DNA of 64,000 bases from Paenibacillus sinopodophylli (GTDB taxonomy: Bacteria; Bacillota; Bacilli; Paenibacillales; Paenibacillaceae): positions 1,275,339 through 1,339,338 of the forward strand of contig NZ_VDBO01000001.1 in the NCBI RefSeq assembly GCF_005930355.1, read 5' to 3'. This document shows positions 49,690 to 58,891 of this stretch, piece by piece (positions within the stretch are counted from its first letter, which is position 1; the number at the start of each line of letters is the position of its first letter). Made by a program: the position numbers and the translations under genes. The notes below the pieces were generated by a model that saw nothing but the letters and a program-made list of their open reading frames with translations, was not told the DNA's origin and did not search any database.

Positions 49690-50526
49690 TTACCAAGTTA
49701 ATTCAATACCATAATCTAAATGCTCATTGGAATTTCCTGGAGTCACTGCAAATCCTACTGGATAAACACTAAACGTCGGGGTTAGTAAAAAAACTGAATG
49801 TGCGTATCTAAACTTCACATTCGAATAACCAGATTTAGTATTCGGTACATAAGCAAACTGTTGCATCCATCCTTTGTGGTCACTTCTGGCGGCTTTCAAA
49901 TCAACATGTTGACCAACTCCAGTACCGTTTTCCCAATCTGCCGGGGATGTACTGGTAACAGTATCCCACTGCTGATATGTTGGATTATATGCATTAACTG
50001 ATGATTTGAATTGTTGCACCGTTCCAGAAACAGGGTCCATAGGTAATACGAACAAATTCGTTACTGGCCATCCAATACTCATCGAGTCTTTCCATTTTTG
50101 TAATGGATCAATGTTCCAATCAAATTCTAATATAAAGTTAATTTTTTTATATCCTGGCCTGTCTGATGCTGTAGAATAGGCATATCCAACTAGTGACATG
50201 TCTTTTTGCGTCAAAGTTCCTCCTCTTAGGTTATTCCCTTCTGATTGTAAGTCATAGGATTCTTCTATTCCACCGCCTAATAATACTGCATCTTCTTCAA
50301 GTAGTTGTTCAAGAATTTCTGCTGGAAGTCTATCAACTGAAACCTCTAACATTCCAAGTTTATCGATTAATGTTTGTTTTTCTGAATCTGATATTATTCC
50401 ATCTTTTACAAAGGTATTATTTGATTCGATTGGTGTTACTTTCTCTTGAGCAAATGATAATGTCGGAACAATTATTGCAAGCGAAGCCACTACTGTAATA
50501 CTTTTGAATATTTTTTTCAGTTTCAA
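49690..50526 (-). CDS. secreted protein of unknown function, prophage 2 cargo
   Basis: A 278-residue protein. The TTG at 50526 is chosen since GGAGG lies eight bases upstream. A signal peptide (KLKKIFKSITVVASLAIIVP, cleavage after SFA) is followed by an acidic helical part (about 25-75) and a beta-rich domain with many aromatic residues (VGYAYSTASDRPGYKKINFI, WDTVTSTSPADWENGTGVGQ). AT-rich and with its own strong terminator, it lies between the att site and the lysis genes, a usual cargo position. No toxin motif was recognised. Confidence 0.6.
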   Translation of the reverse strand: MKLKKIFKSITVVASLAIIVPTLSFAQEKVTPIESNNTFVKDGIISDSEKQTLIDKLGMLEVSVDRLPAEILEQLLEEDAVLLGGGIEESYDLQSEGNNLRGGTLTQKDMSLVGYAYSTASDRPGYKKINFILEFDWNIDPLQKWKDSMSIGWPVTNLFVLPMDPVSGTVQQFKSSVNAYNPTYQQWDTVTSTSPADWENGTGVGQHVDLKAARSDHKGWMQQFAYVPNTKSGYSNVKFRYAHSVFLLTPTFSVYPVGFAVTPGNSNEHLDYGIELTW

Positions 50527-50541
50527 TACAAAAACCTCCAT

Positions 50542-50843
50542 TTTTTAAAAAATATTTTTAATCATTTATACAATATCCCACTATTTGGGATGGATGTACA
50601 TAGTGAAAATGTCCTGTATTAGCACTCATAATGTCGAAAAACATCGAAATAAATCATTCTATGATTTTGATAACCTTTAAATCCTCACTTATGTTTGCAT
50701 TATGTTCTAATGACGATTGTACTTCGAACCTGTTCTACCACTAATTTTCAGTTTAATCAATGATATTCATTCTCTTTTTTGTAATTTCAAAGTATGACCG
50801 ATCCAGTTCAAATTTCACAACATTTTTTTGTATAGGTATCCAT
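50542..50843. other. non-coding AT-rich gap before the lysis genes
   Basis: About 300 bp between the secreted cargo gene and the amidase, on the downstream side of the late operon. I see no ORF with a ribosome site and no clear hairpin. Confidence 0.5.
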
Positions 50844-51587
50844 CTACTTAATCTTATGAATAGCACGTAATGATACTGCAAGAATGCGCCAACCTTCCGT
50901 TGTGAACTTAGGATCATGGATGATACTGCCTAAGTCCCTATCTTTAAATTCCTTACCAAACCATGCAGGTGCTGGCACAAGCTGCTGCAACTGCTCAAGT
51001 TGCTTACCTTGCTCTTTAACTAATTTCGTCAAATCCTCAAACGCTTTTTTCTCGGTTGCCGTCATTGGTTGATCCTCCTCTTTAGTAGGCTGCAATTTCG
51101 TAGCCACTCTTGCTTTAAACCCCGTCCAGCCTGTCCATTTGCCCTCATCATACATCTTACGTGGGCAGATCTTACCGCTCCAGTCATAATGCCGGCGCAG
51201 GCGATCAACTCCCCAACCTCGAACCTTAAGCATGCTGGCGACAAGCTCAACGGCATTGTCCAGCGTCTTTGCGTAGTCGCCGCTCTCGCATATCTCAATG
51301 CCGATCGATGTGCAGTTACCGCTAGCTGATCCGCTGCCGTCACCAGCATGCCAAGCGTTCTCATTCAGTGGCAGGCACTCGATCGCGCCTAATTGATCCA
51401 CTACGATATGAAAGGAAGCAGTACGGGTATTCGTCGAGTTAGTCAGCCAGGCTCTCTCGTTTTTTGCGCTGCTGCTTGGATTACCTGTGTTATGAATCGT
51501 AATTGTCGTAGCTGCCATAGACAAAGCAGGACGACGATTGTTCGCCGTCCCCTTTGGTATATGGTCTTTCACATAGCTAGTTGACAT
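50844..51587 (-). CDS. N-acetylmuramoyl-L-alanine amidase (endolysin)
   Basis: A 247-residue lysin. Residues 1-160 are an amidase_2 domain with zinc ligands in ITIHNTGNPSS (His near 32) and in RRHYDWSGKICPRKMYDEGK (His, Cys near 131-138), plus the catalytic-site region WHAGDGSGSASGNCTSIGIE. A probable coiled coil (about 175-200) links to a C-terminal 45-residue segment. It overlaps the holin gene by 11 bp, so the lysis pair is translationally coupled. It cuts the bond between muramic acid and the peptide. Confidence 0.93.
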   Translation of the reverse strand: MSTSYVKDHIPKGTANNRRPALSMAATTITIHNTGNPSSSAKNERAWLTNSTNTRTASFHIVVDQLGAIECLPLNENAWHAGDGSGSASGNCTSIGIEICESGDYAKTLDNAVELVASMLKVRGWGVDRLRRHYDWSGKICPRKMYDEGKWTGWTGFKARVATKLQPTKEEDQPMTATEKKAFEDLTKLVKEQGKQLEQLQQLVPAPAWFGKEFKDRDLGSIIHDPKFTTEGWRILAVSLRAIHKIK

Positions 51588-52065
51588 CCTTTGTCACCTC
51601 ATCGGTCACAGGCGTTACCCCACCGCGCTGCGTCGCCCTCTGCACCTTTTTGTCCAACTCGCTGCCAACCCATTTAAGCAAAGCCTCCAGCACGTTAAGT
51701 GGCAGCCACTCGCCCCATCCTGCGCGTATAGAATTAGCGACCATAGACTGTATAACGTGGTATAGAAGTCCAGCTGTTAACGCACCAAACAGGATGCCTG
51801 GCAGTTTAAATACAAGGTCTAAGAGATGACCACCAGCAGGCAACAGCAGCATGAATAGTGTCCTAGCCACACCATCGATGCCATAGGAGCTGCCGTAGCT
51901 CATATCTTTTTTGGCGGCTCTTGTGCCGCTGATCCAGTCCATTAAAATAAAGAATAGTAGTGCAATCATCGACGTATACACCGCTTCACCTGCTCCGTAT
52001 AAAAATTCAAAAGCCGGCACAACGATTGCACCGGCTGCTGTCCATATTGTTTGAACCTTTGACAT
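51577..52065 (-). CDS. phage holin, prophage 2
   Basis: A 162-residue holin of the holin_4 group. Membrane segments lie about residues 10-50 (IVVPAFEFLYGAGEAV, MIALLFFILMDWISGTRAAK) and 65-110. The DWISGTRAAKK motif is typical of the family. The C-terminal part is charged (KKVQRATQRGGVTP). It precedes and overlaps the amidase and follows a UUCG-loop terminator. Confidence 0.9.
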   Translation of the reverse strand: MSKVQTIWTAAGAIVVPAFEFLYGAGEAVYTSMIALLFFILMDWISGTRAAKKDMSYGSSYGIDGVARTLFMLLLPAGGHLLDLVFKLPGILFGALTAGLLYHVIQSMVANSIRAGWGEWLPLNVLEALLKWVGSELDKKVQRATQRGGVTPVTDEVTKDVN

Positions 52066-52082
52066 TCTAAACGCCTCCTCAA

Positions 52083-52109
52083 AATAAATAGCCCCGCCGA
52101 AGCGGAGCC
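52083..52109 (-). terminator. UUCG-loop terminator between tail and lysis genes
   Basis: Minus-strand GCTCCGC TTCG GCGGGGC followed by TATTTATTTT. It parallels the hairpin at 500-523 in prophage 1 in both sequence and position. Confidence 0.85.
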
Positions 52110-52237
52110 TAAAAATCTAAGTTTGAAATTTCTTTAAATTGCGTTTCACTTATCCAGCCTTTTACAACTACAGCCCTGCGAAGTGTTGATTCATCTACCT
52201 TTTGTGCATCCCATAACCGTTTTAGAGATTCAAACAC
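52109..52237 (-). CDS. xkdX: XkdX family protein, GTG start
   Basis: A 42-residue protein with AGGAGG seven bases before a GTG at 52237, overlapping the end of the previous gene. It reads FESLKRLWDAQKV then LRRAVVVKGWISETQFKEIS, matching the XkdX pattern of a short helix and a W-I-(S/T)-E-x-x-(F/Y)-x-x-I motif. XkdX proteins lie next to tail-fibre genes; their function is unknown. Confidence 0.85.
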   Translation of the reverse strand: MFESLKRLWDAQKVDESTLRRAVVVKGWISETQFKEISNLDF

Positions 52238-52559
52238 CGCCGCCACCTCCTAATGCGTCTAATACCAGTGCATCAATGACAGTTTGCTGAAGAGCGAGTT
52301 GTTCTTCCAGTTGATCGATTCGCAATTGTTCTGCAGTTTTCAAAGGCAGCATACTTTCGAACTCAATTTCTTCTGGTGTCTTCGCGCGGGCTGTAACGTC
52401 AACCAACACGCCAGCAACGACATCAAGCGTATAGTACGGATACAGAGCTTTTACTTTGTCCCCCAATGCCGAATTGTCATCGATAAAGTGCGAGTTCGGG
52501 TACGTCTCAGCGCTCAACCATGCGCCTGTCTCATATCCTCCGTCTGCGTGTATGATCAT
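52230..52559 (-). CDS. XkdW-like tail fibre accessory protein
   Basis: A 109-residue protein from the ATG at 52559 (AAGGAGG site). The N terminus (IIHADGGYETGAWLSAE) is followed by a proline-containing linker and a coiled coil, KTAEQLRIDQLEEQLALQQT, which aligns with the C terminus of the prophage 1 protein at 871-1254. A glycine run closes it (LDALGGGGGV). It follows the fibre gene after 13 bp. Confidence 0.7.
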   Translation of the reverse strand: MIIHADGGYETGAWLSAETYPNSHFIDDNSALGDKVKALYPYYTLDVVAGVLVDVTARAKTPEEIEFESMLPLKTAEQLRIDQLEEQLALQQTVIDALVLDALGGGGGV

Positions 52560-52572
52560 TATTACGTCCTCC

Positions 52573-55500
52573 TTATCTATAGGCGATATACTCGTAGAGC
52601 TCTCCATTGATGTTTGCGTTCCCTGTCGAGCCTGTCATGCGCACTACAAACTTATTTGCCCCGACTGACAACGTAAGATTGTTGCTGTTATCATGACCGT
52701 TTTTGGTTGTAGATGCCCATAGCAGCACGTTTGAAGGTTGATAAAAGCCGTTACCGTTGTTTAATACTGAAACTAAGCGCGGCGTAAACGGTAACGTGAT
52801 GTCACGAGTAGCTGCGGCGTTACCCGTATACGACCCCATTACGCACGGAACAGTCGTGTCTACATAGTTTTTTGTTGCTATGTCTTGTGCAACTGCCGGA
52901 TCTGCCACCTGTGAACGGCTATTGGCATCGCGTTGCATGAGCCGACTAGCAGTGACGGTGCTCACCGCTCCGTGTATGCCTGTTGTGGCTGCGATATGCA
53001 AGCTGGTTGCCTCTAACGTTGTCGCTGGCGCTGTAAACCATGATGATTTACCCGTAATTGCTTTGATCATGTACGCAAGCTTGCTCCATAAACGAGTTGG
53101 TGTATCAGCTCCTGTGGCTGCAGCAATGGTATCGTCAATAGATCGCGTTCCGATTACAGTGTCCGTAGCGCTATTCGCACCACCCGCAGTCGCCGGGATG
53201 CCATCTAGTTTCGTTTTATCGGCTGCACTCTGAAAGCCTGCTTCAGTTGTGGTTGCTATACCATGAACAGTTCCGCGTGATCCAACATGAGCATTAAGGT
53301 CGTATCTGGTATTGGCAGCATACGCTTCGTCCAACAAGAGTTTCCAATCCTGTACACCGTTATGGGTTTTTATATCCGCAATGTCCTGTACATTTTTAGA
53401 CACCGAGCTACCTAACGTGGATTGATAAATGATCGTCGTATTAATTATAGATGATGTGTAGAGGTAATTATCCAGTACTTGATACGTTACATTGTATTCA
53501 GCTGTAGGATCATAATACGCAGCACTGATAGACATAAACATCATGCCACTAAGAGCGATATCGCTCTCGGAAACGTAATTTCCGAAAACCCACCTAGTAT
53601 CGATTACTCCGTTTTTGTAAACCGCACTAATTTCATTTACCCGATTTTTAAACTTAGTAGATGGCTGCGCCGACATATTACTATAATAAGAACCCGATGA
53701 TAGGTATGGTGCAGCAATCTTTTCTCGTACAATAAAACCATCCAACAACTCGACCAGATTGCCTCCAGATTTCAGGGCGATTGCACCTTTGTCTCCGATA
53801 ACCGTCTCTTCGAAGGATTGGGCAATCATGTAATCTAATGTTGCCCACGCTGTCCAGCCTGCAGCCTTATTTGCTGCGCAGTAAGCATCTGTATTAGTAG
53901 CAGGCGCTGCTCCCGTCAGAATCGATACCCAACTGGTATATGCCGTACCGCTGTTCGCTGTTGCTTTCCACCCGTTCATCACCGCTTTTATTGCATTAAC
54001 AGACGGATTAACTGCATCAACCCAACCCGTATCTGCGTTGAATAGTGATAGATAGAAATCATTACCTGTTAGATGCTGCCACCAACTTATACTAATCAGA
54101 TCACCGGCACTTGATGTGCCTCCTAGGCGAATAATTCTTTCGTCAAACATCTTGCAATACGGGACATTTGTAACCCCTCGAAGTCGGTCTCCAAAATATC
54201 CACCTGAATTGGCGAGTCCGATAGCCTTAAATCCCGTGCCCGAACTTGATGCTGTCCACGGGTAAGATCCGTCAAGTGATACTCCTGTTTTCCATTTTCT
54301 AGACACGACTCCTTTTGCACTATCGTACGTATCAACGATAGTCCGATCCAAATTACCCACGAGCATAGGGAAATTAGCATAATGAATATTTTGAGAATCT
54401 AATGTGCGTACAACGCCACCTTGCAAATGCTGCACGCTGTCGACGTATGGATACTTCTCCGCAAGCTTTGCACCTGTCCAATCCGGATCAACATCGATTT
54501 TTGCATAATCTGTGGCATTTATTTCATAAATTCGAGCACCATCAAACTGAACCCAGCCTGTAACACCTACATTATTAAAATTCATTATTTTAAAAGCACC
54601 ATTAGTGGCTGCCGTTACTTGTTGCCACTTTCGATAAATTGTTTTGTTAGTAGTTGTAATGACATTACCTAAGTCTGCACTCCCATTATTTATCACTAGG
54701 TTTGCTTGAGATAACCTATCTGTAACAACATCAACTAAAGCAAGGTAATACTTGTTTGCATCAAACGGTAGGTTAGAAATGCGTATCTCTCTTATCGCGC
54801 TGGTATCACTACTGTTAGCAGTAATTTTTTGTGCCTTTGTACCGTATTTTACGTTTGTTGATTCTAAAGATGCTGTAGCCCCGCTGAGATATGCCTCAAA
54901 GCCATTAGCCACGCCATCGCTGTTAGTATCAACTTCAAAGTTTCCTATTTTCCCCAACAAGTTAACGAGCGACCTGCCTTGCACAATAATCTCTGCTGGT
55001 GATGCTCCCGATGTGTTAACTAAGTTGAGTCCCCGCTTAATCGTCACCGGTATGGATGCAGCCTCCATTTGAGCGGTTTTAAGCGCAACGATGTCTGCTT
55101 TAGCCGTTACAAGTTCTGGTATCGGATCTGCCCCATCCTCGTTATGAGTAGTGCCGTGGGCACCAGGTGCTGCTGATCCGGTTGCTGTTATCGTTGCAGT
55201 CCTTGTCCCAGGATTATTCGTAATCGTGATACCGACACCACCAGTCAATGTGAGGGTGTCAGACTTTCCGGTCGCGTCCATATTGTTTACTTTGGCAAAA
55301 GCGTTTTGGTTTACTTCGGCTCCAGTAGCTGTCCCTGCAAGCTTGCTTTTTTCAGTAGTCGTGTAATCTTCCGTTGTAAGCTGCTTGCCTGCCACTTTAT
55401 CCACCTTATTGTTCCAAGCAGTTCTCTCCTCAGCCGTAAGGTGTCGTACACTGTCATCTACGTGTGTCTTAGTAGCAGCCAGCGTAATATCAGGCGTATC

Positions 55501-56034
55501 AAATGGGTTTGCCTTGCCGGTAACTGCCTTGAAATATTTGGTGATCCAACTCCAAATTTGAGTTACTGTGCCTGTCAGCCCATATGCTGTAGCTGTATTT
55601 GGATCAGCTGTTCGATTACCAATTACCGAATCTGTTGCCGATCCAGCTCCACCAGCTCCAACCGTAATTCCTGCAAGCTTATCCTTCTCGGCTTGTGTGG
55701 TGTGGATCGAAGCATTCCCAGTATGCGTGATTAAGTTACTCTGAACGGTATTGGCCTTCGAGGTGGCATCAGCTGCCGCTGTTGAAATAGCAGCATCCAC
55801 CGTATCCTTACGGGCAATGTCGTCCGATGCTGCCGGCGCAGCAACCTTTGATCGTCCGTTCACGTCACGTTGCATCATGCGGCCAGCCGTTGCTGCCGAT
55901 GTAGATCCGTGGGCAGTGTTTGCGGCAGTATGTGCGTCTATGTCACCTTCTACACCGTCAAAGCCTTCATTTATCTCAGTATAGGTATCGCTTATACGCT
56001 GATTGCCCTGCAGGTTCGTGAAGCGGTTAGCCAT
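52573..56034 (-). CDS. long tail fibre, prophage 2
   Basis: A 1153-residue fibre. The start at 56034 gives a correct distance to GGGAG; the earlier ATG touches it. The N terminus (ANRFTNLQGNQRISDTYTEI) is typical of phage fibre attachment. Shaft modules recur: MMQRDVNGRSKVAAPAASDD near residue 55, SATDSVIGNRTAD near 135, SATDTVIGTRSIDD near 985 and LMQRDANSRSQVADPAVAQD near 1060. A central part of about 400 residues (330-900) looks like beta-sandwich receptor-binding domains. The extreme end (NNLTLSVGANKFVVRMTGST) is a small beta tip. Confidence 0.85.
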   Translation of the reverse strand: MANRFTNLQGNQRISDTYTEINEGFDGVEGDIDAHTAANTAHGSTSAATAGRMMQRDVNGRSKVAAPAASDDIARKDTVDAAISTAAADATSKANTVQSNLITHTGNASIHTTQAEKDKLAGITVGAGGAGSATDSVIGNRTADPNTATAYGLTGTVTQIWSWITKYFKAVTGKANPFDTPDITLAATKTHVDDSVRHLTAEERTAWNNKVDKVAGKQLTTEDYTTTEKSKLAGTATGAEVNQNAFAKVNNMDATGKSDTLTLTGGVGITITNNPGTRTATITATGSAAPGAHGTTHNEDGADPIPELVTAKADIVALKTAQMEAASIPVTIKRGLNLVNTSGASPAEIIVQGRSLVNLLGKIGNFEVDTNSDGVANGFEAYLSGATASLESTNVKYGTKAQKITANSSDTSAIREIRISNLPFDANKYYLALVDVVTDRLSQANLVINNGSADLGNVITTTNKTIYRKWQQVTAATNGAFKIMNFNNVGVTGWVQFDGARIYEINATDYAKIDVDPDWTGAKLAEKYPYVDSVQHLQGGVVRTLDSQNIHYANFPMLVGNLDRTIVDTYDSAKGVVSRKWKTGVSLDGSYPWTASSSGTGFKAIGLANSGGYFGDRLRGVTNVPYCKMFDERIIRLGGTSSAGDLISISWWQHLTGNDFYLSLFNADTGWVDAVNPSVNAIKAVMNGWKATANSGTAYTSWVSILTGAAPATNTDAYCAANKAAGWTAWATLDYMIAQSFEETVIGDKGAIALKSGGNLVELLDGFIVREKIAAPYLSSGSYYSNMSAQPSTKFKNRVNEISAVYKNGVIDTRWVFGNYVSESDIALSGMMFMSISAAYYDPTAEYNVTYQVLDNYLYTSSIINTTIIYQSTLGSSVSKNVQDIADIKTHNGVQDWKLLLDEAYAANTRYDLNAHVGSRGTVHGIATTTEAGFQSAADKTKLDGIPATAGGANSATDTVIGTRSIDDTIAAATGADTPTRLWSKLAYMIKAITGKSSWFTAPATTLEATSLHIAATTGIHGAVSTVTASRLMQRDANSRSQVADPAVAQDIATKNYVDTTVPCVMGSYTGNAAATRDITLPFTPRLVSVLNNGNGFYQPSNVLLWASTTKNGHDNSNNLTLSVGANKFVVRMTGSTGNANINGELYEYIAYR

Positions 56035-56212
56035 GCTGTTCATCTCCCTTCAGTTGCTTCAGACGAGTTTCACAAGCCTCCTGCACGCCAAGCAGGATTG
56101 CCTCCTCCTGCCCCTGGTGATAAGGCACTATAGCTTGAATAATCGCACAAATCTCGGGTACGGGCTTTAAGGGATCGATCGTAATGTTTAGTACGTGCTG
56201 TACTTGTGCCAT
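56027..56212 (-). CDS. small phage protein upstream of the fibre
   Basis: A 61-residue protein from the ATG at 56212 (AAGGAGG site). It reads VQHVLNITIDPLKPVPEICA and HQGQEEAILLGVQEACETRL, a short helical protein. It overlaps the fibre start by 8 bp, so it is translated with it. No function is known. Confidence 0.65.
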   Translation of the reverse strand: MAQVQHVLNITIDPLKPVPEICAIIQAIVPYHQGQEEAILLGVQEACETRLKQLKGDEQHG

Positions 56213-56227
56213 AACTGCCTCCTTCAA

Positions 56228-56257
56228 AATAAAAGAGCCGTCCGTATGGACGACCCT
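56228..56257 (-). terminator. terminator of the stalk-domain protein gene
   Basis: Minus-strand GTCGTCC ATAC GGACGGC followed by TCTTTTATTTT. Confidence 0.8.
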
Positions 56258-56262
56258 TGTGT

Positions 56263-56802
56263 TTATTGTAGTGTTGCTAATTCAGCGTCTATTATTGCTA
56301 CTTGCGCTTTCAAATCTGCTAATTCTTTTTGCTTATCTGCGAGAGATTGCTTGTATATTGTAAGCTGGGCAACTCTTTCTGTTTGTATAACTTCATTGGT
56401 GCTTGGTGTTTCTAATAGTTTTTCGAGCCTGCTCAACATACTATCTTCACTCAATAAATAATCTATTGATGTTTGTGTATCGACTATCTTTTTATCAATA
56501 AATGCCTTTTCCGATTTAAGAGATCTTAATTTTTCAACCAGTGCATCGTTTGATAGTCCATTTTCGATATTTATCACACCTTTTGTATAGGAAGTCGAAG
56601 CGCCCAACGCCTCCGCAATATCGCGAACCGGCGCATAGCTTTTGCCCTCGCTTATTACAGCGTTGCTTAGTTGTTTCCCGTTAAGTACAACTTTTGCTTC
56701 ACCATCGATTTTTTTACCGATTTTAGATATCCCATCTGCAAGTGCTTGTCCCGAAGCCATTAGTAGCGCCCCTGCTAAAAATGCGATGACAACCTTTTTC
56801 AT
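56263..56802 (-). CDS. secreted stalk-domain (copper amine oxidase N-like) protein
   Basis: A 179-residue exported protein with a signal peptide ending at about ALA (residue 22). Residues 30-80 match the copper-amine-oxidase N1-like stalk domain common in Paenibacillus: VVLNGKQLSNAVISEGKSY, APVRDIAEALGASTSYT. A long coiled coil follows (about 85-178). It has its own terminator and sits between the tail hub and the fibre accessory gene, so it is cargo rather than part of the virion. It probably acts at the cell surface; the function is unknown. Confidence 0.8.
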   Translation of the reverse strand: MKKVVIAFLAGALLMASGQALADGISKIGKKIDGEAKVVLNGKQLSNAVISEGKSYAPVRDIAEALGASTSYTKGVINIENGLSNDALVEKLRSLKSEKAFIDKKIVDTQTSIDYLLSEDSMLSRLEKLLETPSTNEVIQTERVAQLTIYKQSLADKQKELADLKAQVAIIDAELATLQ

Positions 56803-56843
56803 AATTCGACCTCATTTCCCAATTTTTGAGTCTAGTATACCAC

Positions 56844-58889
56844 TCAACTTTGGGCATGGCTATGATTGTCTGCAACAGACCAAATAACGCTTCCTGTAAC
56901 TACTCCAGATGCATTTACAACTGCTAGCCTAGTTCCGTTTGGTATGCCGTGATTATGTCCACCTGATAGGCTTGTTGAAACACCTGAATTTGCTTTTCCA
57001 TTCAGCTCTTGTTGGAGGTTTTTCCCAGAATCAAGGTTACGTATATTCGTCCAGTTGGACCACATTGTATTTCCAGGCATGAGCAAGCCATTAGGCATAA
57101 ATAATTCAAATTCAGAAGAAGAATACAGCCCCTTTGTGCTCGTAAGACCAGCACCGAATCCAAGAACTATTTCATCAGATCCTTGTTTTATATTAATTCC
57201 AGGAGCATCGTTAAAATCTCCGATTGGTACTAAGGCTAAATAGTTGTTTACATCTTTATAAACAGCAAAAAAATTTCCTGTTGAAGACATCTCAGACCGT
57301 GGATACTGTCCAGCAGCTTTTGTCTGAATCAAAGCGCCTGTAACTGTACCACCAACAAATGAAGAAGCGGATATAACACCACTGAAGCTGCCGCTCGCCG
57401 CCACAAGCTGACCAGTAAACGTACCAGAAGCAGCTTGCAATGATCCTGCGAAAGTACCGCTTGCTGCTTGAAGCTCCCCCTTGAATGTACCAGTAGCAGC
57501 TTGGAGCGATCCGCTGAACACGCCATCAACGCCTTCCAACGTCCCTGTAAACTTCAAACGGTTAGCCACAGCATCATAATGAAGCGAGCTGCTGCCGTTT
57601 ACCTGCCAATCCATGATATCAGAGTTAAGTGTCAGCTTACTCTTGCCATCCTCGCGCTGTACAACAATGCCCTCGTTCCGGCTGTGTGTAACGCCGTAAT
57701 AGGCTTTGTCATATTTAACTGCATCTTTGTTAATGCGATCGATCTGCTGTGTCAGCGGACCTTTAACGACAAACTCGCTTTGCTGCTCAGACTTCGATGG
57801 GCTCTCGATTCGCATCTTAAGTCCGCCTCTATACGAAAACACCTGATGCATAATAATGGTCTGGTATTTGCCTACCCCATCCCATGGCAAATGCGTATCC
57901 TGCCAAGGTGTCTGCGTATCCAGCCATGTACCACCCTCATAGCGCTCAATGCCGAGCCTGTCACCTGGCTCCAATTGCGGATAGCCACGAGCGTCCATAT
58001 CAACAGGCATGTAGCTAAAACCATTAAGTCTAGCATGTAGCGCATTTGTCATGGCCTGCGTCATAAAGGGATTCGTTACATAAAGCGTATGATTCTCGTC
58101 GCCGCTTCCTGCTTCATAAGTCAGCTTATCTTCCTCGTCATAGGTCACCACAAATCGTGTATACGTCTTAATCGGATTGAGTTGCTTAATCCTTACGTAG
58201 TCAGCTCCAGTCATAGACCAAACGGGGTTATCAGCAGCCGCGAATCGACGGAATTTGATCGTGCCGTCCTTACCAACAAACACGCATGCGCTATTAGCCG
58301 AGGCAATATAGCCAAGTACCTGCCGCATACTGAAGCCAGCTGGACCCGATTGTATTTGGTAGGTCGGATTGATCTGTACGCTGCTGTCGTAAGTGTAGCC
58401 CAACATACCGCATATTTCATTCCACACTGCCTGCTGAGTTGTCGGGTAACTCAATGTGCTAATGTATGACGTGTCAGCCCAAACAAGCTTGTCATAGCAG
58501 GTAAATACCCACACATCATTTACTTGCTTTCGGCTATCGACATAAAACTCACCAAGCGGCATCCCCGATTGATCACCAAGCCAAGTTACATTCATTCCAT
58601 TCCACGGATAGGTCGCTTGATCCCAAGTTAATGAGGATAGCGACTGTGAAAGGTAAAGTCTAATACGTGTATTGCCAGGAATAACGTCTTGCGTGCGCAA
58701 GGTGATCGTCAGCATCCCCAGCACCGTTGTACCGAGTTGGAAGTCTTCACCGGCTCTTATACTATTCTCAATGTGAAAATCTACGATTTGAGCACTCGAA
58801 TAGGTCACGCCGTCAATGTCCGCATAAATTTGCAAGTCCCGATCCCTACGCCGCAACTGGTCTAAAAACACCTCAGATATTGGATACAT
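56844..58889 (-). CDS. tail hub/minor structural protein with an 11-residue repeat region
   Basis: A 681-residue tail-tip protein. The first 380 residues resemble baseplate hub domains of siphophages (DLQIYADIDGVTYSSAQIVD, RLYLSQSLSSLTWDQATYPW, LEPGDRLGIERYEGGTW). Residues about 450-520 contain five tandem repeats of the type G-x-L-Q-A-A-S-G-T-F. The last 150 residues form a tip with SLSGGHNHGIPNGT and end DNHSHAQS, histidine-rich and possibly metal-binding, as in trimeric phage fibres. Confidence 0.8.
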   Translation of the reverse strand: MYPISEVFLDQLRRRDRDLQIYADIDGVTYSSAQIVDFHIENSIRAGEDFQLGTTVLGMLTITLRTQDVIPGNTRIRLYLSQSLSSLTWDQATYPWNGMNVTWLGDQSGMPLGEFYVDSRKQVNDVWVFTCYDKLVWADTSYISTLSYPTTQQAVWNEICGMLGYTYDSSVQINPTYQIQSGPAGFSMRQVLGYIASANSACVFVGKDGTIKFRRFAAADNPVWSMTGADYVRIKQLNPIKTYTRFVVTYDEEDKLTYEAGSGDENHTLYVTNPFMTQAMTNALHARLNGFSYMPVDMDARGYPQLEPGDRLGIERYEGGTWLDTQTPWQDTHLPWDGVGKYQTIIMHQVFSYRGGLKMRIESPSKSEQQSEFVVKGPLTQQIDRINKDAVKYDKAYYGVTHSRNEGIVVQREDGKSKLTLNSDIMDWQVNGSSSLHYDAVANRLKFTGTLEGVDGVFSGSLQAATGTFKGELQAASGTFAGSLQAASGTFTGQLVAASGSFSGVISASSFVGGTVTGALIQTKAAGQYPRSEMSSTGNFFAVYKDVNNYLALVPIGDFNDAPGINIKQGSDEIVLGFGAGLTSTKGLYSSSEFELFMPNGLLMPGNTMWSNWTNIRNLDSGKNLQQELNGKANSGVSTSLSGGHNHGIPNGTRLAVVNASGVVTGSVIWSVADNHSHAQS
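57335..57540 (-). repeat. tandem repeats in the tail hub gene
   Basis: About five imperfect 33-bp repeats encoding GSLQAASGTFx units. The period matches eleven residues, so the array can grow or shrink without a frameshift. Confidence 0.8.
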
Positions 58890-58891
58890 GG

